Position numbers and translations under genes: made by a program. A stretch of DNA of 14,437 nt from CAYJSJ01 sp964373065 (GTDB lineage Bacteria > Patescibacteriota > Gracilibacteria > Peribacterales > Peribacteraceae). The stretch spans positions 1-14,437 of the forward strand of contig CAYJSJ010000024.1 of NCBI GenBank assembly GCA_964373065.1, given 5' to 3'. The notes below the pieces were generated by a model. The model was not told the origin of the DNA. It made no database searches and saw only the letters and a program-made list of their open reading frames with translations. This document shows positions 8,201 through 14,383 of this stretch, in pieces. How positions within the stretch are numbered: the stretch's first letter is position 1; each line of letters opens with the position of its first letter.

Positions 8201-11200
8201 ATTCACCTCGTCCGGGTCGCCCGGCTCGGCGCACGGTTCATCTTTGTCTTCGTATATCTTGCCGAGAGATGCGCAGGCGCTTCCCCAGCATCGCTCTCCT
8301 GTGCCCATCTTTTCATACACCCCTTCGAGAGGCACCGGCCCTAGACAATTGCCGGTGCATTCGGTAATGACACTCCAGTTTTTGTACGGGGAGGACAGCC
8401 GCGGGACGCTAAAGATGGGCGAGAATGGATGAAAGACGTATGTACTGTAGGCGTTAGCTTGCGTATAGTTGAAATACGAGAAATACAAATTATTCGGCGT
8501 CTGACGTATATCAACCCCCGGCATCAGATCCGGACTGGGAGCATTGACCCAGATAGAGAAAGTTCCGGGCCTTGGAGACGGACCGCCGGCCGTGATAGTG
8601 ATGTCTGCGCGGCAGGAGACTGTATTGTCCGCCATTAACCCCGTGAGCGTGTATTGATATGTTGCCGGACCGGGCAGCGAGAAGCCGCCTGGAGAACCGC
8701 TTGAGCGAATCGCGTTTGAGTATGGCTGGACGGTGCCTCCAGAATCGACGAAGACAACGGCTGCGCGGTTAACATTGCCCGCGTCCCAGCGCAACTCTAC
8801 GGCGCCGTTGTTCGGCACCGATGCGCTCGCGCCCCAAACACTGCTCCCCTGCGGCCGCACCTCCAGAGAACAAGCGGGGGGAGGAGGCGGGATAACGTAT
8901 CGCATGGTCGCGGTTCTCGTGGAGCCGAGCGGAACCGAAACGGTACAGGTGTTAAAGTTTGTGATAGTACCCGGACAGTCCCACTCGGTAAACTCCGCGC
9001 CGAACGAATCTTTGGGAACCGCGGTCGCGGTGAGCGTCGTGCTTATCGGCGAACTCTGGGTAATCGTGTATTCGGTCGTGCGAGTAATAGAAGTCTGGCT
9101 GGAAGAAAACGGAACGCCGGTTGACGGATTCCCGTTCCGAATGGATTTCACGATAAGGGCCGCGGTCTGCGTCGGTACTGGCGGCACAATCTCCACCTTC
9201 ACGAAAGGCGAGCAGTTGCTCTCCTCCAGTTCCGCGCCGTAAAGATAGCTATGTTCGGGAACGGTTCCGGCGGATGGGGAATACCCCGGTATATCGTCAA
9301 CCGCCTGGTCAACGCATTGCCTAAAATAATAGGTGCCAACCGCCATGCCTCCCGTCGGGAGATGATAATACTGAAGAAGTGAACGATTGCGTTCCCCGGC
9401 GGCGACAGGACGAGAGGTGTCGGCGAGGGGCACGGCAACGAAGTCAAGCCAGTCGCCATTCTGAAGCGGGACATCGCCGGCGACATAATATTGATAGAGC
9501 GTCTTGAGGTTCCCGGGAGCAGGGAGCGGTCCGATGTTGTTCAGCGACCCGTTGAAGACGAGCGAGGAATCTTGGCGGAAGACCAGGAGCGGCGTACCGA
9601 CAACTTGCCCTGAGCCGGTAATGACGGGAGTATTGGGCGTCAGATTAGGAAGATCCGGGACAACTTCTACCGTCTCGGTGCAGGAGGGGTCGGAGGGTCG
9701 TTGCGTGTTTGATGCGGTGAGGCGGTACTTATACTGACCGAGCACATATGAAGAGACGGGCGGACGGACGACGATGCCGGAGGAAGCTCCTCCGCCGTTA
9801 TTCGGCGTCAGATTCTCGCTGCCGCTCAGTTGATAGAGAGAGAGGGCGTTAGCGCTTGTCTGCTCCCATCGGAGCTCAATCGGCGAGCCCGTCGGGACAA
9901 TCACCCTCTCGTTGCGTCCGATGCTCCACGCGCTCGCGGGATTGTTAACGGGACGAACAGAGAGACCGCATGAGACCGAGGGTTCGCTTCCCTGTGCGGT
10001 AAAGACAACGACGACGGGGTCGGAGCAATTGTTGTTCTCGTTGGATTCGGGAATCTGCGGCGGGTCGTCAACACAATACATAAATTCATAACCCGTTGCG
10101 TTTATATCTGAAGTTGAAGAGAGATAGCGAATGGTCGCATCTTTGTGCTGAAACGGCGCGAGGCCGCCGAAAATCTCGGCGCTTCCGACCTCGGTGAACT
10201 TCGTGCCGCTCCCCTGCGGAGACATCTTGAGCGATACCTTAAAACTATCGGTAAAGCTCGCTCCGATATTCTTCGGTTGAACCGTAAAGTCCGCGGCGCC
10301 CGCCCGCGGCGCCTCCCACCTGTCTGAAGTAGAGTTGAGAGTCGCTCCTCCCACGACAATCGGCTTCTTCGGAGGCGAGAGCGGCACGAGGTCGGGCAAG
10401 ACATTGACCGTTACCCACTCGGTGCAGGATTCGGTGCCGTTTGATGCCACCAGCGTGTAGCGATACCAGGGAAGTGTGTGGGTGTTGGGCAACAGATAAT
10501 TGACGGCGCGCAGATAGACCGACTCAACTGCGTACGAGATGATCGGGCTGCGCCTTGAAAGTTCCGCGGTAGTCGCGCCCGTCGTATCCCATCGCAGGTG
10601 CACCGAAGAGTCGTAGGGGACAGAGATTGATTCGTTCAGCCCAACGCTGTCTGTCTGTTTCGGGTCGGTTGCGAGCTTTACCGAGAGGTCGCAGGTAAGG
10701 GGCGGCCGTTCAACTGGGGGAGATAATTTGAAATAATACGGCCCGATAATCGCCGTATTGTTATTTTCGTTCGCTCCCTCGTTTACCTTCCCCGTCGCCG
10801 ACGAATACCCCACCGCGCCATCTAGGTCTTCATCGGCGCCGAGCGCGAAGTACCACGGTCCGCCAGCGCCCGGTCTCCACGAGAGCGAGCCGACGGGGCG
10901 GCGCGTGCCCGCCAGAAGGCTGGTCGTCTGGTCCGAGAGATTCGTCACCCCCCAGTCGGTGCCGACGACATTGGTATTTGAGTAATGAAAGACGCTGGTA
11001 AAGGAGCCGGGTGCGGGCGCGTTTCCTGCGTTCCCGACGGTGCCCGAGAGGGTGAACTCGCCGTCAACAAGAAAAGCGGTCGCCTCGGTATTTGGACCGA
11101 GCACCGCGCCCGAGGGACTCTTGAGCGAGAGTGCGGCGGTCAGGTCGGGAAAGAGTGTCAGTAGCGTAGGAGGCGTCTCAACAAAGACGGTGCAGGTGGC

Positions 11201-11620
11201 GGTCTGCGCGAGGTCAATGCCCGCGGGCGTCGCGACGGTGGGACGGACGGTGAGCGTCGCTTCTTTTACCCCGCCGGAACGGTAACTCTTCTCCGGCGAG
11301 AGCAGAGGACTGTTTGCAGAGACCGTTCGAACGCCTGAATCGGTCGCGCCGGCAGGCGTATAACCGCTCGTCTCATACGCCCAGGTATAGGCATACTCTC
11401 CGCCAAGCGGATAGACCGTCGCCACGAAGCGCATCGGCTCGCCTATCAAGACGCGGTCGTCCGCACCCTGCACGGCGCACGAGACCCACGGTCTGACAAA
11501 GACCGAGACGAGATTGCTCGTCGCTATCTCGGCAACGGCGAACGAAACACCGCCCAGCGCAAAGCCGGCAAGAGTAAGAATCGCAACGCGAGAGAACAGG
11601 TTAAAAAACCGTGCGCCCAT
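5276..11620 (-). CDS. Giant secreted multidomain surface protein
   Basis: 2114 aa from ATG at 11620. The frame is open to a TTG at 11683, but only the ATG puts a normal signal peptide at the N-terminus (MGARFFNLFSR, hydrophobic core, cleavage near residue 30). Approximate module order: Ig/PKD-like 41-149; CARDB-like 157-300; Ig 307-409; CARDB 410-542; Ig 546-657; CARDB 658-815; InlB-B-repeat-like 819-911 ('FTEWDC...ATMRYV'); Ig 916-1013; unique Cys-rich region 1019-1305; Ig 1305-1419; CARDB 1420-1574; beta-rich unassigned 1580-1705; Ig 1706-1786; six-Pro linker; PKD-like 1797-1894; InlB-like 1916-1992 ('FRFAGWSDAC...VVAVF'); PKD-like 1996-2083. CARDB copies show 'N.G.APAPG' and 'E..E.NN/NC' signatures. 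Cysteines are mostly paired within modules. The protein ends LPLPLFEEF with no sortase or membrane anchor. Probably an extended surface or released adhesin; module names are by eye. Confidence 0.88.
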   Translation of the reverse strand: MGARFFNLFSRVAILTLAGFALGGVSFAVAEIATSNLVSVFVRPWVSCAVQGADDRVLIGEPMRFVATVYPLGGEYAYTWAYETSGYTPAGATDSGVRTVSANSPLLSPEKSYRSGGVKEATLTVRPTVATPAGIDLAQTATCTVFVETPPTLLTLFPDLTAALSLKSPSGAVLGPNTEATAFLVDGEFTLSGTVGNAGNAPAPGSFTSVFHYSNTNVVGTDWGVTNLSDQTTSLLAGTRRPVGSLSWRPGAGGPWYFALGADEDLDGAVGYSSATGKVNEGANENNNTAIIGPYYFKLSPPVERPPLTCDLSVKLATDPKQTDSVGLNESISVPYDSSVHLRWDTTGATTAELSRRSPIISYAVESVYLRAVNYLLPNTHTLPWYRYTLVASNGTESCTEWVTVNVLPDLVPLSPPKKPIVVGGATLNSTSDRWEAPRAGAADFTVQPKNIGASFTDSFKVSLKMSPQGSGTKFTEVGSAEIFGGLAPFQHKDATIRYLSSTSDINATGYEFMYCVDDPPQIPESNENNNCSDPVVVVFTAQGSEPSVSCGLSVRPVNNPASAWSIGRNERVIVPTGSPIELRWEQTSANALSLYQLSGSENLTPNNGGGASSGIVVRPPVSSYVLGQYKYRLTASNTQRPSDPSCTETVEVVPDLPNLTPNTPVITGSGQVVGTPLLVFRQDSSLVFNGSLNNIGPLPAPGNLKTLYQYYVAGDVPLQNGDWLDFVAVPLADTSRPVAAGERNRSLLQYYHLPTGGMAVGTYYFRQCVDQAVDDIPGYSPSAGTVPEHSYLYGAELEESNCSPFVKVEIVPPVPTQTAALIVKSIRNGNPSTGVPFSSSQTSITRTTEYTITQSSPISTTLTATAVPKDSFGAEFTEWDCPGTITNFNTCTVSVPLGSTRTATMRYVIPPPPPACSLEVRPQGSSVWGASASVPNNGAVELRWDAGNVNRAAVVFVDSGGTVQPYSNAIRSSGSPGGFSLPGPATYQYTLTGLMADNTVSCRADITITAGGPSPRPGTFSIWVNAPSPDLMPGVDIRQTPNNLYFSYFNYTQANAYSTYVFHPFSPIFSVPRLSSPYKNWSVITECTGNCLGPVPLEGVYEKMGTGERCWGSACASLGKIYEDKDEPCAEPGDPDEVNLCGEPRGGGVCWNDNSDIGGNLCRVYSGATDSDGNPIQLTEPPVPTLARPDPNAPSSFTTSGSMSTSKDIRALWDMTGFGTPMGGWYLPFEDSEPDTYHLGITPAQGTVAIPACTDSWYADCNITPAPCPSFFAYTQCYLLKMSDKVTRYSSHVTILVKLETEVPKSSVDLYLTDSGVDYLKGVQGGTVSPTRAKGATPVLKWTSDNVIDGSCRVEKTLPTPVAVLAANAPAQHTLTGIATGALILPSYTFRIACTKKTEAGGGEISDTLTVPVSEAARPDLVASLALSGTEPVPGELRTYYDTGTIMLGGAISNIGAAPTPNGTFKNLYQVKIGNGAWDDLPTDAGNPTTLVPNTSPLSHSTANGVNTRAVIPSAAMGVAGTREGITLSYRLCADQGLHSGANKDYTAQAGVVPESDESEASNCSATITITVKTPPPLAPAFDYDLSANNTALKRSQTIETTATRTLVSGTTKSVPLVISRITAPNNGGSVTGSETNLAFGSSPAARLKVSIVSNNPANPTASSRLLIETFSATPLGNYIVEVAGTPSGGPVRTASFTVEVYDGPTQCAASLNAVPDRVTSGGSATLSWSSVKAASCTGIGFETGNQIQGSILTGALTANRNYTLSCRTQGATDTCTQSATVTVSAPPPPPPGDAPTGQCFPSPTQAAVGQAVSWTARVEEGQAPFEVRWTGDSELVASCSRPGSSCTQNISGTSGSLDVSYASVGTKNGVARITDARNRPVDLTCTPLQVSRQGGPPPNINDDTPSNPLSGPFNLRVVKEGTGSVKGDSGDLFCGTQCSKMYVKNTRVALTATAGSGFRFAGWSDACQGTDPICRIHMTGPKTVVAVFTQPSGSLSVSCRNSPTAQEIRVGNSITWSAFGGGGTAPYTRYAWQGENLTGRTTQSVTLQNGYQTGGTKTAQITITDSANRTANGSCSVRVCDPAVSVCSPESVGGEDDSSGSIILPLPLFEEF

Positions 11621-11627
11621 TGCGATA

Positions 11628-11636
11628 AGTGTAGCA
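11628..11636 (-). promoter_or_regulatory. Possible extended -10 just upstream of the giant gene
   Basis: TGC-TACACT, an extended -10-like sequence, ends 7 nt before the chosen ATG at 11620. There is no Shine-Dalgarno sequence in front of that ATG and no clear -35. It would imply a leaderless transcript. The 59-nt gap after the CYTH gene is the only space for a separate promoter. Confidence 0.25.
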
Positions 11637-11679
11637 TAGGCGGCCGCACAAAGAGGTGTGTATAAAGAGGATGAGTATC

Positions 11680-12186
11680 TCAATCTGCGCGGAAGCGGGC
11701 TAAATTATCTTCCAAATCTTTGTATCTCCTCCCCGCCAGCATGCCGCCCGCGACAAACTTCTCTTGCGTAACATCCGCAAGGCAGAAATCCGGCATCTCA
11801 AATGCGTTCATTTCTTCAACCGATTGAAACTCAAAATCAATCAGAACCAAACCGGCGAGTTCGCCGCGAAAGACGGTAATCTCCGCGGTATGGTCTTTGT
11901 AGGGATAATAGTAGCGGACTTTATCAGATAGTTTCCCAGGCAATGTTGCCACCGCTTCATACTCTTCTTTTGAAAGTTTAATCGTCTGTTCTAACTGCCG
12001 CGACGAGTCGTTTCCTTCCATCGGTTCCTTCTTCGTCATCTCGTAAGTGCCGCTGCTCTTTCTCAATCGCAGACGCGGGTGTTCGCACTCTTTCGGGTAA
12101 TACAAATCAACAATCTCCTTTGACGGACTCTTTTCAAATCCTTTGGGCAGATATTTCGCCAGATATGTCTTTTCAATCTCTATCAT
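11680..12186 (-). CDS. CYTH-domain (triphosphate tunnel) protein
   Basis: 168 aa, about one CYTH domain long. The diagnostic ExExK signature is at the extreme N-terminus (M-I-E3-I-E5-K6). Basic residues expected to line the tunnel follow: R38, R40 and R42 in 'HPRLRLRK', K52/K53, K70, R91 and R107, then acidic D117 and E119 in 'LIDFEF' for metal binding and K143 in 'VTQEKF'. The family includes class IV adenylate cyclases, thiamine triphosphatases and inorganic triphosphatases; all bind triphosphate substrates with divalent metal. Sequence alone does not say which reaction applies here; a phosphohydrolase is more likely than a cyclase. It is cytoplasmic. The gene starts 14 nt after the methyltransferase stop, so the two are probably co-transcribed. 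Confidence 0.88.
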   Translation of the reverse strand: MIEIEKTYLAKYLPKGFEKSPSKEIVDLYYPKECEHPRLRLRKSSGTYEMTKKEPMEGNDSSRQLEQTIKLSKEEYEAVATLPGKLSDKVRYYYPYKDHTAEITVFRGELAGLVLIDFEFQSVEEMNAFEMPDFCLADVTQEKFVAGGMLAGRRYKDLEDNLARFRAD

Positions 12187-12200
12187 CTATTTTCATTCGC

Positions 12201-12971
12201 TCATAATTGAGGCCGCGACTTTTCTGCAACAATGACCACTCTATGCCGCTTTAATTCTATTCCGTGAGAGATACTGAACTTCTCAGAATACGCGCGGAGA
12301 TTGCTTTTATCTTTTTCTGAATCAAAATCCTTAAAGATAGGCACGCCTTGCAGAAATAAATCTAAGTTTTTAATGTCGGGGTAAATCTCAGAGTAAAGAT
12401 AATCTTGAATGAAGATGACTCTAAGGCCTTCGGCCGCTAAACTATCGGTTTTTGTCTTCGCCACAGAAATATCCCACCTGCCGAATCCCTGTCCCCTTCC
12501 AAAGATCTCTTCTATCTCTTGGGTATCTTTCTCGCCGATACAGATTTCAAGATAATGTCCGCCCGGCTTCACAACTCTGCCGATTTCAGCATACGGAGAC
12601 GGCCCTCTACGACTGTAGATGATATCAAAATATCTATCTTGAAACGGGAGTTTTTCTGCTTCTGCTTGTTGGAAAAAGACATTGGAAACCTTCTGTTCCT
12701 CTTGGGATTGTTTCGCTTGGGAAAGCATTTCAGAGGATATATCTATCCCGAAGATTTTATAAAACTTTTCTGCTATCTTGAAAGTAAATCTCCCGTCGGC
12801 ACAACCGATATCAAGAGCTGTCTTATCTTCGCCGCTGTACTTGACGAGTTGCTTAAGAAAAATCTCTTCAGGATTCCCGTCAGGAAAGTGACTCTCGTAA
12901 ATCGCCTCGGACTTATATCCGCCGAACTTTCTGGCAACTTTATCGTAAAACTCTTGTTCAGAAATATTCAT
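12201..12971 (-). CDS. Class I SAM-dependent methyltransferase
   Basis: 256 aa, Methyltransf_11-like Rossmann fold. Motif I is 'ALDIGCADGRF' (residues 52-62), the acidic ribose-binding residue is D77 in 'FGIDIS', the 'AEAEKLPFQDRYFDIIYS' block (103-120) covers motifs II/III, and 'RVVKPGGHYLEI' (132-143) is the typical post-core strand turn. There is no zinc-binding CxxC at the N-terminus, so an RlmA-type rRNA enzyme is not indicated; the substrate is unknown. The C-terminal 110 residues are probably a substrate-binding cap. The start has an AAAAGA ribosome site and a good promoter upstream. It is the first gene of a pair with the CYTH protein; no functional link between them can be read from the sequence. 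Confidence 0.9.
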   Translation of the reverse strand: MNISEQEFYDKVARKFGGYKSEAIYESHFPDGNPEEIFLKQLVKYSGEDKTALDIGCADGRFTFKIAEKFYKIFGIDISSEMLSQAKQSQEEQKVSNVFFQQAEAEKLPFQDRYFDIIYSRRGPSPYAEIGRVVKPGGHYLEICIGEKDTQEIEEIFGRGQGFGRWDISVAKTKTDSLAAEGLRVIFIQDYLYSEIYPDIKNLDLFLQGVPIFKDFDSEKDKSNLRAYSEKFSISHGIELKRHRVVIVAEKSRPQL

Positions 12972-12992
12972 GTTGTCTTTTCATTGCAAACA

Positions 12993-13020
12993 ATCGTATC
13001 ACAAAATCGTATTTTTTCAA
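12993..13020 (-). promoter_or_regulatory. Sigma70-like promoter for the methyltransferase-CYTH unit
   Basis: TTGAAA (-35, 13020-13015), 16-nt spacer, TACGAT (-10, 12998-12993), with an extended TGA just before the -10. The predicted start is near 12986, leaving a short leader with an AAAAGA ribosome site before ATG 12971. This is the best promoter in the window. Confidence 0.6.
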
Positions 13021-13066
13021 AAATCTATCGGCGTTCAAAATTTAAAAATAAAAAATCAACATAAAA

Positions 13067-13083
13067 TCAACATCCGATGTTGA
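13067..13083. promoter_or_regulatory. Perfect 17-bp palindrome, possible operator
   Basis: TCAACATC-C-GATGTTGA: 8-bp arms around one central base. A further half-site TCAACAT lies at 13056-13062, exactly 11 bp (one helical turn) from the half-site at 13067-13073. It lies between the promoter of the minus-strand methyltransferase and the plus-strand small ORF, and contains that ORF's first possible ATG. Binding of a dimeric regulator is an inference. Confidence 0.4.
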
Positions 13084-13087
13084 GAGA
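13070..13087. repeat. 18-bp direct repeat, copy 1
   Basis: ACATCCGATGTTGAGAGA, identical to 13313-13330 and in the same orientation, offset 243 bp. The core is palindromic. The two copies bracket the small plus-strand ORF and its terminator. Confidence 0.85.
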
Positions 13088-13103
13088 AATACGGCCGAGT
13101 TCT

Positions 13104-13250
13104 ATGAAAAAGGTGCTCGAGATATTTCGGAGTAATACAGCACAAACTGTATCACTTATTAATAAACTTGCAGCGCATTCAGCCGAGATAATGACTTGTC
13201 ACTGCGCTGAAAATGACTTGGTCGAGTACTACAAACTCGCAAAAGAATAA
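13104..13250 (+). CDS. Small plus-strand protein, unknown function
   Basis: 48 codons from ATG 13104 (MKKVLEIFRSN...) to TAA 13248-13250; an in-frame ATG at 13077, inside the palindrome, would give 57 aa. I do not recognise it. It is predicted largely helical, with a short C-H-C motif ('MTCHCAEND') and a charged C-terminus (YYKLAKE). It is the only plus-strand gene I support in the window. An intrinsic terminator begins 14 nt after the stop and points the same way, which is the main argument that it is expressed. Neither start has a strong ribosome site (weak GAG before 13104). The region between two 18-bp repeats could be a small inserted element, so this could also be a remnant of a larger gene. 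Confidence 0.5.
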   Translation: MKKVLEIFRSNTAQTVSLINKLAAHSAEIMTCHCAENDLVEYYKLAKE

Positions 13251-13264
13251 GTAGTGGCCGTTAC

Positions 13265-13301
13265 AACCCCCTTACGCATTAAGTGAGGGGGTTTATTTTT
13301 T
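13265..13301 (+). terminator. Intrinsic terminator of the small plus-strand ORF
   Basis: An 11-bp stem (AACCCCCTTAC with GTGAGGGGGTT, one T-G pair; arms 13265-13275 and 13283-13293) closes a 7-nt loop and is followed by TATTTTTT. On the minus strand no T-run follows, so it works in the plus direction. Confidence 0.85.
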
Positions 13302-13312
13302 GTAAAGATCCG

Positions 13313-13330
13313 ACATCCGATGTTGAGAGA
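13313..13330. repeat. 18-bp direct repeat, copy 2, at the truncation point
   Basis: Identical to 13070-13087. It begins exactly where the DsbA-like leader stops making sense. The flanks hold further half-sites (TTGACAT at 13331-13337), so the arrangement resembles copy 1 without being identical. Confidence 0.85.
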
Positions 13331-13445
13331 TTGACATACTATCTTTTTTAGCATTTGGTGGCGAGCTCTCCGTTCTTGTTCCGTAAATTTGGCTTGACGC
13401 TTCAATTCGCGCCTTTCTTGCTTGGAAAATTCGCCGCTATTTTGG

Positions 13446-13952
13446 TTATGTAGATTTTCGTTTGACATAGTAAGTTATTGCGATGCCGAAAATAAGACCG
13501 AGGAATCCGCCAAGAAGAACACCGCGATAGCTCGATGAGTTGCTTTCAGTTCCCGCAAGAACAGTTAAGAGGAACGAAACCTCGTTTGCTATCTGTTCTC
13601 CGTCTTTCTGGAATCGAACGGTAAGCTCGTAATCGCCGCCTTTTGGAAACACATAGGTCATTCCTGTTGATCCGAATTCCGGCCGATAAAGATTGCCGGC
13701 AAACACAATGCCCCTTTCTGCGGGAGCTATGCGAACCCATGCGTCAGTGAATTCTACTGCCTCGGTTCTGTCTTTATTCCAGAGCACAAAGTCAAACCGA
13801 GCCGGCTCGCCGGCGACAAGGTCAAGCGCGTCAATGCCGACATCTATGATGTAGTTATCCACGACTTTCTCAAGCGATTGACCGAAGCCGTGGCCATACG
13901 CCACAGACGCGGTAGCGACAAGCAATGCAATTGTAAGAAGCAAATGTCTCAT
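13446..13952 (-). CDS. Membrane-anchored YtkA/FixH-like beta-sandwich protein
   Basis: 168 aa from ATG 13952, which overlaps the VKOR stop as ATGA; the frame is open 18 codons further up, but that part lies inside VKOR. Residues 1-20 are a signal peptide (MRHLLLTIALLVATASVAYG); cleavage would leave His21 as the mature N-terminus (HGFGQSLEK). Residues 35-132 are a single Ig-like beta-sandwich ('AGEPARFDFVLWNKDR', 'FTDAWVRI', 'YVFPKGGDYELTVRF'), recalling YtkA/FixH domains that bind or transport metal at the membrane. A C-terminal helix (143-162) followed by YVKRKST anchors it with the domain outside. It has no cysteines. It sits between VKOR and the truncated DsbA-like gene, suggesting an accessory role in envelope redox or copper handling. 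The family name is tentative. Confidence 0.75.
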   Translation of the reverse strand: MRHLLLTIALLVATASVAYGHGFGQSLEKVVDNYIIDVGIDALDLVAGEPARFDFVLWNKDRTEAVEFTDAWVRIAPAERGIVFAGNLYRPEFGSTGMTYVFPKGGDYELTVRFQKDGEQIANEVSFLLTVLAGTESNSSSYRGVLLGGFLGLIFGIAITYYVKRKST

Positions 13953-14383
13953 AAGAGTATAATAAGAAAAATAACAGTGGAAAGAATACCAGAAGCAATG
14001 CACCATTCGCAGAGGTCTCGAAGCACGACCAGTTGAATGGCAGTGAGGTAGAGCGAGAGTAGGAACGCAAGGATGCTTGCTCCGGCGACTGCGTTATCGA
14101 CCAAGGGAAAACCATTCTGCAATAACGCGCCATCAATGCCGTAATATAATGCGATGAGGCCATAATAGATCATACCCAAAACCTCAAGGCGGATGCCCCA
14201 TAGCTTTGAGTATTCGCTTTCAACCACTTTATTGCAGTTTTCTCCTATAATGCAGACAAGTTTTTCTTGCCGCGATTTTTTATAGAAGATGTAGAACGCA
14301 ATCGCAAATCCAAGAAGCGCGGAAATTGTAATGCCGAAGTATTGAGTCATGAAAATGAAAGGTGAATTAGCCGCCTGCGGCAT
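13949..14383 (-). CDS. VKOR-family quinone-linked disulfide-generating enzyme
   Basis: Vitamin K epoxide reductase family membrane protein, 144 aa from ATG 14383. In bacteria such enzymes re-oxidise DsbA-like partners and pass electrons to quinone. Visible hallmarks: the loop cysteine pair C-IIGEN-C (44 and 50), the following 'SEYSKLWGIRLEVLGMIYYG' segment with conserved Ser and Gly-Tyr features, and the active-site CxxC as C-E-W-C (125-128) at the start of the last helix. Hydrophobic helices lie at about 16-35, 66-84, 95-120 and 126-143. There is no fused thioredoxin domain, so a separate partner is expected; the truncated gene downstream is the obvious candidate. The start is uncertain: MPQAANSP has AGGA just upstream, a TTG at 14416 is also possible, and the frame stays open to the window edge. 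First visible gene of the cluster. Confidence 0.85.
   Translation of the reverse strand: MPQAANSPFIFMTQYFGITISALLGFAIAFYIFYKKSRQEKLVCIIGENCNKVVESEYSKLWGIRLEVLGMIYYGLIALYYGIDGALLQNGFPLVDNAVAGASILAFLLSLYLTAIQLVVLRDLCEWCIASGILSTVIFLIILL

Larger units (their letters stand above)
13229..13468 (-). pseudogene. Truncated DsbA/thioredoxin-fold membrane protein (N-terminal stub)
   Basis: The ORF is 79 codons, but only about the first 45 look native: MSNENLHNQNSG, then 'SKQERRELKRQAKFTEQERR' and 'MLKKIV'. This Lys/Arg-rich cytosolic leader normally precedes a transmembrane helix and DsbA-like thioredoxin domain in CPR-type proteins. Here the helix never appears. From residue 46 the frame reads through the 18-bp repeat (13313-13330), then the antisense of the terminator and small ORF, to a TAG at 13229. 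Context supports a redox identity, because VKOR is two genes upstream. The start ATG 13468 overlaps the preceding gene by 23 nt, as in an intact operon. The family assignment rests on the leader style only; a genuine short basic protein is the alternative. Confidence 0.55.

Noticed and set aside
7742..8344. Plus-strand ORF of 200 codons
   Set aside because: Antisense to the Cys-rich region of the giant protein; long only because stops are rare in this GC-richer frame, with no recognisable domain.
11621..11683. TTG start giving a 2135-aa giant protein
   Set aside because: It overlaps the CYTH stop, but the added 21 residues would displace the signal peptide from the N-terminus; ATG 11620 fits better, although it lacks a ribosome site.
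12519..13064. Plus-strand ORF of 181 codons over the methyltransferase gene
   Set aside because: The minus frame carries all SAM-methyltransferase motifs; the plus frame is its shadow and runs into the AT-rich intergenic region.
13070..13330. Integron cassette with attC sites
   Set aside because: The repeats are too short and lack the GTTRRRY core arrangement; no integrase is present.
13070..13330. CRISPR array
   Set aside because: Only two 18-bp repeats 243 bp apart, with an ORF and terminator between them.
5276..14383. TGA recoded as glycine (as in some CPR lineages)
   Set aside because: TGA ends several genes exactly at close junctions with the next gene (for example ATGA at 13949-13952), so it is used as a stop.
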